Positions 1 to 12,200 of a stretch of DNA of 64,000 nucleotides are shown here, in pieces. The position numbers were made by a program, and so were the translations under genes. The stretch comes from Clytia hemisphaerica. Taxonomy: Eukaryota > Cnidaria > Hydrozoa > Leptothecata > Clytiidae. How positions within the stretch are numbered: the first letter of the stretch is position 1; each line of letters opens with the position of its first letter. The notes beneath the pieces were generated by a model. The model made no database searches. It was not told where the DNA came from and saw only the letters and a program-made list of their open reading frames with translations. The stretch spans positions 62,001 through 126,000 of the forward strand of contig CACVBU010000820.1 in the NCBI GenBank assembly GCA_902728285.1, given 5' to 3'.

Positions 1-273
1 GGTTCAATCTCAAAATTAGTCCCTTACAAAATTTAAAATTTTACTGTGGTGGTCATCTTTGAGATTGAGATTGCCCTTTTTTCACGTAGAGGAATAGTCA
101 ATGTTTTTATATAACAAAAAGGCCAATCTCAACGGCAGAACAGAATTGCAAGATTTCCAATTTTCCAACCCACTTATTTTGAAATTAAATCTTTAGTTAT
201 GTGGACGAAAAAATTCTATTTTTTTATATTGTAATAATATCATGTCTTTGAAGTTTTACTTATTTTTTTTTAG

Positions 274-3200
274 ATCCAGTTATTCAGAGCAAAGAAGATG
301 CTCACAATTACCTGAGAAAGAACAGCCAATTCATTGCAACAGTTGACCCTCTTGGGCTCAGGTTTGATGTTTTAAAGTGATATATAATTGTGATAGAAAT
401 AAGTATTAAGTAATAAGTAATGCAATTCTTCTTTTTGTGTGATAACTACTCAAATTATTAATACCAATATAAATGATATAAAATATTCTTTTGACAACAT
501 AAAGTGCTGTCTGAAGATACTTAAATTTAGCTCGTCTATTAACCCAGTTGAATCATTGAAGAATCTGGAAGAACTTGTTGTCTTTAAAGTTCTAAATTTT
601 AAAGTGCGTAAAAAAAGATTTTTAAAGTGATACCTTTGACATTTCAAATTGTGATATCTGTTTACCTTTTCGAGCTGTATTTTCTGGTTGAAATCACTTT
701 TCAAATCTTGCTAATTGATAATAATCCTCATGATGTTATTTTGCATTACAGAGAAAGAGAAGATGGTATCATGTCAACAATTTTCAATGAATTTTCAAGT
801 CAAGAGGCTGAACACCTAAAGAACACATATTGTCAGAATGTAGCCTTCGATCTGGAACATCTAAACGTAAATCATCTAAAAATTCACTAATCATCAACTT
901 ATCACAAAATTTTAGATGGAGAAATACAAAAATTAAAACAGCTTAAGAATTTGTATTTTCTTTATTTTTAGTTTTATGTATTGCCTCTTTGATTTGGTAT
1001 CATGCCGATCCTGCCACTGTGCTATGCTGTCTATGATGTGCTATGCTGTGCTATCTATTTAATCAGCTTCAAAACCTCATTAATATTACGTACCTCTCTG
1101 TCAACTTTTAGGATGAAGATGAAAAAGCATGGTTGTATCACCAGATTGAAAACTCCTCATTTGAATTGACTAAAGAAAAGCAAAAAGAGATCTGTGCTCA
1201 TTTGTTAAAATCGCAGGTAAGAAAAGGTCAAATGGATTATTTTTTTCATTGTCCCCAATAAATTATATTCTCAAATTCGAAAGATTCATGATACCACATG
1301 AAAAAGAATTTTTTAACTGTTACTCTTACTAGTTTTAAAAGCAGATTTAATACCTATTTATTGTCTTTTGCCTTCATGATAAAATCTTTCTTTTTAGGTT
1401 TTCGAAAACTTTTTGGCGAAACGATTTCCAACTTTAAAGAGGTACAGTGGTGAAGGAGCTGAGAGTATGTTGGCAATGTTTGAAGAACTCTTCCATATAA
1501 GCTCTAAAAGTATGTTTTTAAAAGCTTATCTGGCATTTCACTTTTTATACTTTATTTTTACATGACATAGTATGCTCTCTATTTTCTTAATTAAATCTTT
1601 ATTTTTACATTTCAATATGACCTAATGTTTGAAGCATTCTCAAGTCAATATATCTCTGCACAGGGCAATAATGTTTTTTTCTCAAAAATCTGCTGAAGTT
1701 ACTTTTTTGAAAATGTGACTTTTTTGGCCTTGTTGTTCATTTGAAAGGTGGGACAAATGAGGTGATGATATCTATCCCACATCGAGGACGTCTAGCCCTT
1801 CTAACCGGAATGCTTAACTATCCAAACAAAGCTCTTTTTTCCAAGGTAAGTTTGCAATAACATGTCACATAGCATATGCTTTCCATATTCTTATTTTACT
1901 TTTGTGTAACTTGTCTTGCTCTCTAATAATATTCGTTCTGCTCCTCAATAAATGATACTTTGAGTGTAATGAGAATGTAATAAAGCAAAAAGGTTACCGC
2001 CTCCCACTTAATTCCCATAATATTTTAACCTTTCAATCAAATAAAAATTTTAATATATACTGAAACTAATTGCTTTAAATAATATATTATAGCTGAAGGG
2101 CAATCCAGAGTTTCATTCTTCGCTCAGATTCATTGGGGATGTTTCTTCACATTTGAGTACGCTATTCTAAAAATTATTTTCACATTATGTTTGTGTATTA
2201 ACAAAGCAGTGATTTTCAATAACCATATAACCATGAGGGCTATCTTTTTCACATAGTCTATCTTAAAAGTGTCTCCACTGATATGATTTTTTTTGTGTAA
2301 AATTTATCTATTCTCTTCCGTTTTATTTTTGGAATGTTTGGGATATCTTCCACTGACTGATGTTAGGCACTCTGAAGTTGAATTGAATACAATAAATTGT
2401 ATATTTTATTGCACCTATCATTCGTGATTTTTCAAATTTTCAGCCAGTTCAACCGACCTGAATTACAACGATAAAAACATCCACGTAACAATGGTGCCTA
2501 ATCCTTCACACCTGGAAGCTAGTCACCCAGTCATCATGGGGAAAGCGAGAAGCCGTTTCTTGACAAAACAACAGGCTTATTATAATGGGGAAAATGAGAA
2601 TTCTGAAGATGAGCTGTTGAACATTTTGTCTATACAAGTTCATGGCGATGCTGCAATGGCTGGACAGGTACTTCAATATAATAATTTTAGTTTGCGCAGC
2701 TATGTTGGTACTACACTACCCAAAAAACTTTATGAATATGTTGAGAAACTTCTTTGGAATTCAACCATTGAAGTAGGAAAGAAAACAAAAAAACTTGTAC
2801 AAAATATTAATTGTTTTTTTAATTTTAAAACTGTATGATTGACGAGCTCGTTATACGGTAATAGCACTGTTTTGTATTGAAGGTACTCAATCTTTTCTTC
2901 TTTCCTTCTTTTGCAGGGTATAGTGATGGAAACGTTTGCTTTAGCTTCATTGCCACATTTTGAAGTTGGTGGAAGTGTTCATTTGGTTGTTAATAATCAA
3001 CTTGGTTTTACAACTCCTCATGAGAGAGCCTCGTAAGTCTTCAAATAATTCTGCTGCCAATAGTATGTCTACATTACCTCGTTTTGATTTTTAATTTATA
3101 ATTATGCGCAACGACAGTAATCTTTTAGTGTTATTCCAGTACTGCTTTTTGATCAATTTTGATTGTATTCACAGAACAGCAGGGCATTCAAGTGACATTG

Positions 3201-6200
3201 CAAAGATGATATCTGCTCCTATAATCCATGTTAATGGTGATTCACCAGAGGTAAGTTTGTCATCCAAGGCATTCTCAAACAAAAAGTGAAGACAAAAACA
3301 AAATTTTGTTCATCCTTGACGTTTCGATACTTCTTGTATCATGATCACAAGCAAATGTTAGCTTGAAAGCAAAAAAAAAACGTGTTAATAAATCAAAATT
3401 TCAAAATCACATCTAGCAATTATAGGTCATAAAATTTTCATAATTGAACGCATACATATACTTATTCAAAAAAGCTCTAGAGGATAAGAAGATACCGTTT
3501 TATTTAAATCAGGTTTCAAATCCCTAATGATTGAAGATTCTTTTATATAAAGCTCTTCATCAGTTTTTCCTTTTTCGTAAACTTTCATGTTCTCTAGGGA
3601 CACGTCGTGCCCAGTTCTAAAAAGATGTCTCGTTACAGCAGTTGGTCTTTCAATATTTCGATGCTCCTTGTACCGTGTCGCAATATGTCGTTTTGTTTTC
3701 CCAATATAGTAAGACTCACAATAACATTTGCTTGTGATCATGATACAAGAAGTATCGAAACGTCAAGGATGAACAAAATTTTGTTTTTTGTCTTCACTTT
3801 TTTTTGAGAATAATCTGGCCCAGAAGAAAATTTTTTCAAGTATTACTACGAAGATATGGGCATGATATGGTCATACAATTTCGAAATGTTGAACGCATAC
3901 AAAAGAAAATTGATAAAGTACAACTTGATGTTGACTTTTTGGAGAAATGTTTAAAGTTTGAAGTCATTCCAAAGTTTTGATTTTTCAAACTTTCAAATCA
4001 TCGTCTACGTAACAGCAAGACTTATCGGGAAATACAGTTGAGACTTTTACGTGAAGAGATTAACCACCACAAGAAAGAGTTGCGTAATCTTCTTCCAAAA
4101 CGAGATGAAATTATTGGATTCATTGAACAGAATGTTATTTGGTATGATTTTAATGTCATTCGAACAAAATTGAGATCGATTTGCAACATTGAAATATCTG
4201 CGGTTCGAAAACGACATGAGAAAAAGTTTCGTGATCTTTCCAAGAATAGGATCGTTCAAGATACTTTTGACCCAGACAAACTGATTTATAACTTCACCGA
4301 CCGAGTTCTTACTCAGGCTCAGACATCCGCTTTAATGAAAGGATTGAGATTTGGCATTCCTCCATTAAAAGCAGACACCTATGGCGTTTTTACAGCGTTT
4401 GAATTATGTTACAAGGGCCTTAAATCTTTAAACATGAACACTGCTACTTACAGTCCAGACCGTTACAAGAATAAATTCGCTGAGTTGGCTTATGCTTACT
4501 GTCAACGATATGATAAACGAACTGAAGTTAATCTAACTGACATTGAAATGAAAGGCTTAATTGAATTGAGTAAAGACAAAAGTATTGTCGTTGCAAAAGC
4601 TGATAAAGGGAAGAGCGTTGTTTTGTTACGGAAATCTGACTATGTCACTGAACTAGAGACTTTGTTAGCAGATAAAACCAAATTCAAGCCACTTGATAAA
4701 GATCCAACCATCAAACGCGAAGAAAAGCTGATCCGTTGTCTTCTGAAACTGCTAAATGAAAAGAAAATTACGAATAAGTTCTACAAAGACGTTCGTCCAA
4801 ATGGTTCCCAGCCAGCAAGATTATATGGTCTTGCTAAAGTTCATAAAAACAACCATCCATTACGACCAATCTGCTCGTCGGTTAACTCTTTCAATTATAA
4901 ACTATCTTCCGAAATTGCTAAGATTCTTTCACCATATGCTACGAATCAATACACAATACGAAATACGTTCGCTTTTGTCAATGAACTCCAAGGAATGAAT
5001 TCTACATCTTGTCATATCGCAAGCTTTGATGTCTCAAGTTTGTTTACGTCTATTCCTCTTGATGCAACCATAACCATAGCTTTGGATTACCTTTAAACGC
5101 CACTACTGTCAGTGGTTTATCAAGAAACGAATTCAAGTCCCTTTTGGATATGGCAACTAAAGAAACCAACTTCATTTTCAATGGTAAATGTTACGATCAA
5201 ATTGACGGGGTTGCTATGGGTTCACCATTAGCACCTGTATTAGCTAATATATTCATGAGAAATTTCGAGGAAAAGGCTTTCGAGATTTGTCCCGGTGATA
5301 TTGAAAAACCATCCTTTTATCGACGTTATGTTGATGATAGTTTTCTATTGTTCAAAAATCAATCACACGTTACACCATTTTTTGATTATTTGAACACTCG
5401 CCATAAAAACATTGTGTTCACCAAAGAAGAAGAATCGACATCAGAGGATAGTTTCCCCTTCCTTGATACAAAGATTGTCAAAGAAGATGAGAAATTCTTA
5501 ACAAGTACCTACTACAAACCTACTCATACTGGAGTTTATACAAATTGGTATAGTTTTACTCCAAGGAAATACAAAATCAATTTAATCAAGAATTTGCTAA
5601 GTAGGGCATGGAAGATTTGTTCCAACGAACGTCTATTTCTCAGTGACTGGGAAGTTATCAAACGAACATTGGTTAAGAATAAGTATCCTGAAAAACTACT
5701 GATAGCAATGTGCAAGAATTTTGTACAAAAAATGAAGTCTAGTGATGAAAATGAAAGTGTCGCCACTGTTGCAAAGAAAGAAGTGAAACTGTATTTACCT
5801 TTTCATGGTAAATTATCTGATGTTCTTCATAAGCAGCTAATTTCGTTATTAGCTGAGACCTACCCACAAGTTGACCTAAAGATCGTTTTCCGCACTACGT
5901 TTCGACTCTCAAATCTGTTTACTTTCAAAGATAAAATACCTCTAAGGTTACGTTCATTTGTTGTGTACGGAGTGCACTGTACAGATTGTGAGTCTTACTA
6001 TATTGGGAAAACAAAACGACATATTGCGACACGGTACAAGGAGCATCGAAATATTGAAAGACCAACTGCTGTAACGAGACATCTTTTTAGAACTGGGCAC
6101 GACGTGTCCCTAGAGAACATGAAAGTTTACGAAAAAGGAAAAACTGATGAAGAGCTTTATATAAAAGAATCTTTAATCATTAGGGATTTGAAACCTGATT

Positions 6201-9200
6201 TAAATAAAACGGTATCTTCTTATCCTCTAGAGCTTTTTTGAATAAGTATATGTATGCGTTCAATTATGAAAATTTTATGACCTATAATTGCTAGATGTGA
6301 TTTTGAAATTTTGATTTATTAACACGTTTTTTGCTTGTAAGCTAACATTTGCTTGTGATCATGATACAAGAAGTATCGAAACGTCAAGGATGAACAAAAT
6401 TTTGTTTTTTGTCTTCACTTTTTTTTTTTGAGAATAATCTGGCCCAGAAGAAAATTTTTATCCAAGGCATTATCATAAGGCTTTGGAACATTTTTACCAT
6501 ATTTAAATCCAATGGAGTCAGTAGAAAAGTTTTCTCAGTAAGAAAAATGTTCTGAAATCCATATTATTGGTAATCCACTTAAAATTCTCATACCCACTAC
6601 ACTATTAGCGTAGATACTCACTGGATTTTGAGCTATAAATAATAGAATCCCCCTTCTCCCCTTCACCCCTTCATTCTATTATAAATGCTTGCTAAATGGT
6701 TCTAGCAGGGTCGCTGAGACAGTGGGTAGTACACAACAAGATTGCTGTTTGCTTAATACTAGTTCTTTTGAAAGCTTTCCTTTTACATTGTTCCTTCCGT
6801 TGACTCTAATGGCTTTGACACAAGATGGAGGAATCCACACTCTTTACCTTACTTCACTATATTTCAGGATGTGGCAAAAGTGACAAAGTTGGCTGTAGAT
6901 TACCGAAACAAATTCAAGAAAGATGTTGTTATAAATATGCTTTGCTTCCGTAGATGGTCAGTATCTATTTTAAATCATCTTGATAAATAATCTTCTCTCG
7001 AAAAGGTAGATGACAGCTTTTTGAATATCCGAGGAAAATAAATTTGTCAAGTGTTTCGGTTTCTTTCATGGAAAAGGCAAACTGAATTTTAATGAAACAA
7101 GTAATAATTTTTCTATAGGGGACACAATGAACTTGACGATCCGACTTTTACAAACCCAGCAATGTATGACGTCATTCATCAACGAGAGTCAGTTCCGGAC
7201 CTCTACAAAAAGAAACTGATCCAAGATGGCGTTGTTACGGAAACCGAGATCGAAAGCATCGAGAGTGAATATTATGCTTTACTTGATGAACAATTGAAAG
7301 ACGCGGATCGTCAGGTTGAACCAGCCTGGAAACCTTTTGAAGATAATTGGAAGGGAATACAACAGGCTAGTCATCAATCAGCGTCCACATGGGACACAGG
7401 TACTTTTAAACGATATTTAGTTAGTCTTTTTATAATAAATAGGCTCTCAAAACTGAACTATGAATTAGATTTCTGAGAAAGGGAAATTTCAAATAAAGCG
7501 GTCAAGATTACCCCTCCATCCGAATGATATCGTTTATTATTCTAGTGTAGAAATTATACATTCGTAGGATCACTTCTCATAACCTACATAGCTAAGCCCG
7601 TATTCACAAGGCTAAAACACACGGCTTAGACAAGATTCTTTATATTTACGGATTTTAAGTTTGCTTTGTAATACTGTTATTCAGTAACAACTAACCATCA
7701 AATTTATCCTAGTGACTGAATCAAACTAGCCTAGATTTCTAGGCTACGCCACTCTTGAGCTGAGGCAATTCGTGAAATCATTGAAAGCTGACTGAAAACT
7801 AACTATAATTTTTATTTCTAGGTTGTGACATTGACTTGTTGAAGTTTGTTGGAGCACGTTCTACGTGTTTTCCTGATCAATTCAACATTCACCAGCATTT
7901 AGAGAAAACATTCTGTGAAGCTCGAATGAAGAAAATCGAATCTGGAGAAAATATTGATTGGGCCACAGCTGAAGCATTAGCCATTGGAAGTCTTCTCATG
8001 CAAGGTGAATAAGTAAATGATTCTTTCAAACAAATTAGTAAAATAAACAATAATATTGCAGCTTTTTAAACCTTTACAGTTAGGGAAACCATCCAGGATC
8101 CTGCCATTCTATCAGCCAGCAAAAACTAAATGACACTTGTAAACTTAAGTTTCTTACCATTTTCCATCGAAAACAATCGAAAACATTACTATACTTTCCA
8201 AAGCTGGAGACCAAAGCAAATGATCTTTCTTGATAAGGGCGCCCTTTTGGATCTATTGTTAACTCATTTAAAATGGTGGATAAAGTTATGGAATGATGAA
8301 GGCACCCACTGCTTTGAGGGTGGTGACGCCAAAACGTCCAATATGATCAGCCAACAGAAGGCGAGTTTGATGCCGCGCGAGTTACGTCATGCACTCCACC
8401 GTAGCGAAAGCGCGAACGACATTTCACAATTATAAGAATATCTTATGTGCTTAATTCTATTTGACTTTGAGAGCCTCGTAGAAGATGAAGAAGTAAAAAG
8501 ATAAAAAATGCGCTGGTTATTTTTTTTTAAATAGGTGTGTTCTATCATTGTTGAAAGTTGGAGAAATTTCTACCGACGCAGAAATTTTTTACAGCCAATT
8601 AAAGGCACAGTCTGCTTATAATGATTATGTTTACTATATCTTCTAGGCAAAAAACGCTAAAAAAAGACGCAAACGTAATTTTTTTATGAATGTGGTTATA
8701 ATTTTTTTGATATCGGCCGTGTACAGGAACTCGCCAAATGTTCCTAACTGCTTTATGACATATCTTGGACATATCCTTCACTCAAGTTTCTTATTACACT
8801 ATTTCTATAAACACATAGAGAAGTGGGAAATTCCACGATGATAAATATGTTTAATTCATAAACATTAGTTCATTTTTAATCTATGTTACCAAGGTAACAA
8901 TCTTAGCTCATTCATAGATTTTTGACAGCATCTTTATATTGGGTTGGTTCCTTATTTCCCACTTCTCTATGCCAAACCACAAGTAGATCTTACCTCGAAT
9001 ATGTTTTGGTGTCATCTCCTCGTGAAATGAGCCATAAGTGTGGTCCGTTGGCGGATTGGTTATTATCAAGTATTCTCTTCGGAGACGACCTTAACCCTGG
9101 GTTAGTTAAGGAACGCCCTCAGCCTCGGTTAGTTGAGAAGGTTCGGGAGCACCTAAAGCCCTGCCCGATCCCAAGCCCCTCGGGGATTGACCACACCCTA

Positions 9201-12200
9201 TTGTCTATTGTCATTTGTATAAGCTCTAGTCGAGTTGAGAATCAAAAGCGTAAAAAATTCATACAAAATTCGTATCAAACTTATTCGAAAATATTTTGAA
9301 TCGTATCTTTAGGGCATCATGTTCGTATCAGCGGGCAAGACGTCGGTCGCGGTACATTTAGCCACCGTCACTCAATGCTGGTCGATCAAAAGAATAACGA
9401 ACTCTACATCCCTTTAAATCACATGTCTAAACAGCAAAGTGGATGTCTCGAGGTTTGGAAATTTTGTACTATACTTTTGTTCAAACGTACATCAAATGTA
9501 TCAAAGTCTTTCTTTATTTGAAATATTGCAGATTTAAAGACTAGTTCCTCGGTCACAGAAAATACTTTATTCGTGTTTATAACATAACATATGTTGTAAA
9601 CGATGGACCCCTGCAGTTTCTTTGGGTACTTCTTGCCAGAAAAGATTTTCCAGATTTTTGCGAATCTTTTCTAAGAATACTATTATTATTATTATTGTTA
9701 TTAATTTATTTGGTAAAGCAGGTCAGGTTCTATATACAAAACTATATACAATCATACACAATTCTGTACATATTGGCAGTAAAAAACTGATGTGGACCTA
9801 CTGGCTAAAAAACGAAAAAGTAAAATCTTGTGAATCAAGCTAAAAGTTGGTTGAATCAAGCTAAAAGTTAGTTGAATCTAGGAGTTTTGGTATAGGAACA
9901 GTAAGTTGATTAGGATTAAGACTCAGGAGAATTTAGGAGAAACATACATTATATAAAAGTACATAAATAAACTCTAGGTAATAATAAGCTAAAAATTTGC
10001 TAAGAAAAAAATATATATTCAGTAAATGTAATTTAGTAATAAACATAATCTTTATATAATAGTGCACGACCCGTCATATTAAAATTAATTTTATCCAAAC
10101 AATCAGATTTATTCAAGGCTTTTGTAAAAGCTTTGTAAGTTTTTATTTCTCGTATTGAGCTGGGAATGTTATTCCAAACAATAGCTGCTCTGTACATAAA
10201 TGATCGTTTATAATCAACAAAGGTGAATTTTACCTGTTCAATTTTTGAAGATTTTCTATTTCCACGTGTATTTGATTTGCTGATAAGTTCCGATAAAAGT
10301 GGTGAGCTGAGACCGTTGTATATTTTGTACACTTTACACGCAATGCTCTTCTTATAATAATAAATAATTTCCTTCCATTTGGCCTGTGACAGAACATAGA
10401 TATCTGGGACTGATTTCTTTATCCGCTGAATGAAGCGGGCAGCTCTTATGAAACTTTTTCAATGCTTGATAGTAAAGCATCGGAACAATTTCCCCAAATC
10501 AAAATAGCATACAGGACGAATGGTAATATTCCTTGAAAATAGATGGTTGAAAGGGTAGACTTTGGCATCCCTCTCATTTGGTAAAGCTTCTTGACTTTAA
10601 CACCAAACATTTTAGTAATTTTTTGAGCATGAACATCCCATTTCAATTCGTCATCGATTGTAACTCCAAGACATTTTGTTGAGTTTATTATCTCAACATT
10701 TTTATGACAAATAGTTATATTTTGAAGAGGACCAACAAAGCGATTTTTAGACATAAGCATAACTTTGCATTTGTCAGGGTGGATGGTTAACGAGTTTTTC
10801 TTGGCAAACGATTCAAGTTGATGGGCACTTCTTTGAAGGTTTTTGATGACAATATCGCTATGTGGATCTGTGTACGCTGTTGAGTCGTCGGCTAACTGAT
10901 CTAGATCACAATCAATGCTTTCACTCATGTCGTTAACATTAACTGAAAAGCACGGTGGGCCGATAAGTGACCCTTGCGGTACTCCGAATTCCACATCAGC
11001 ACAATCTGAGTTGACTCCATTGATAACAGTGAATTGCTTACGATTCGACAAATAACTCTCAAGATACGTTAAAAAGTCACCTGATACCCCTGAAGCGCTT
11101 AGCTTTTTTAGTAGAATTGGGTGGGATACGCTATCAAATGCTTTTCGAAAATCTATGAACAGGGTACCAACTGATTGGCGGGAGTCGATGGCTTTTCTCC
11201 ACTTCTCGGTCATATAGAGTAGGATGTCATCGGTCGATCGATTTGGTCTAAAGCCCCACTGGCAACTTTCATTTATACGATAATTAACTTCATTTACTGT
11301 GAACAGGTGGTGAACAGCTTGCTCTCAGAAGAAGCAGTCTTAGCATACGAATACGGAATGAGTATTGAAAATCCAAAACATTTGGTCATCTGGGAAGCGC
11401 AGTTTGGTGATTTCTTCAATGGAGCACAAATTATCATTGATACTTATATCGCGAATGCGGAAGGTATATATTGTTATGACAAGACTTGCCATATACAGCA
11501 GATTTTTGTTCTTATGCATTTAAACCATTTGGTCGTAATTTTTTATTTAAAATTGCCATAAATTCAAGGCCGAAAATTGTCTGATTTCAAGGTTTATCTT
11601 GTTAATTTTCTTCTTAAGCGTTGTCGTATAAACATTTGAGGCTGACCTGAGTTTCTATATGCAAATTGAAATTAACTTTATCCATTACTTCCTTCTTCCA
11701 GCCAAATGGTTATTACAGAGTGGTTTGGTGATGTTACTACCTCATGGCATGGATGGTGCAGGTCCCGATCATTCGTCCAGTAAAATAGAACGTTTCTTAC
11801 AGGTCAGTTGACTTATTCTTTTGTAGGTCTCAACCTTGTCCTTAGACGGTTTTTCGTCAAAACCGGGCTCATAAATAAATATTGCTGATTTATTGTATCA
11901 GAGCTTAAATGTTTCCTTGAAGCTATAGTAAGTGAGTCTTTTTGACCGGACCCATATATAATTATATAATTGTTTCAAAATAAAGCAAAACTCCATTGTG
12001 CATTCGCCAAGTAACATCGATTTTTATTATGAAATGAAAATTATACTTTAAGTACTGCTGTTTTTTTTAAGTAAAGTTGAAGAGTATTGATGTCAAAGAT
12101 TAACATTTTAGCGCATCGAGGAAGATGTAAATTCTTATGTTCTGTTACAGAACAGAACGAAGGAAATATTATTTTATCCTTCCGAGAATATTATTTTTTA

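Larger units (their letters stand above)
3274..6459 (+). mobile_element. Penelope-like retroelement with C-terminal GIY-YIG (PLE-1)
   Basis: A complete insertion inside the DHTKD1 intron 3251-6867. It is flanked by a perfect 12-bp target duplication, ATCCAAGGCATT, at 3262-3273 and 6460-6471. The layout is typical of endonuclease-bearing PLEs: an inverted 5'-truncated copy of the 3' end (3274-3720), then a direct pseudo-LTR copy (3722-3837), the coding body, and a second copy of the pseudo-LTR (6343-6459). The ORF carries reverse transcriptase and a C-terminal GIY-YIG endonuclease. It lies in the same direction as the host gene. One frameshift suggests this copy is not autonomous. Confidence 0.93.

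Noticed and set aside
4022-4259. Minus-strand ORFs inside PLE-1
   Set aside because: Shadows of the PLE-1 coding strand with no motifs.
8130-8435. 101-aa plus-strand ORF in a DHTKD1 intron
   Set aside because: No recognisable motif, no splice support, and it lies in sequence of repeat-like character.
10909-11209. LINE RT as a telomerase or group II intron RT
   Set aside because: The GVPQGS motif B, ADD box and microsatellite tail fit a CR1/jockey-like LINE.
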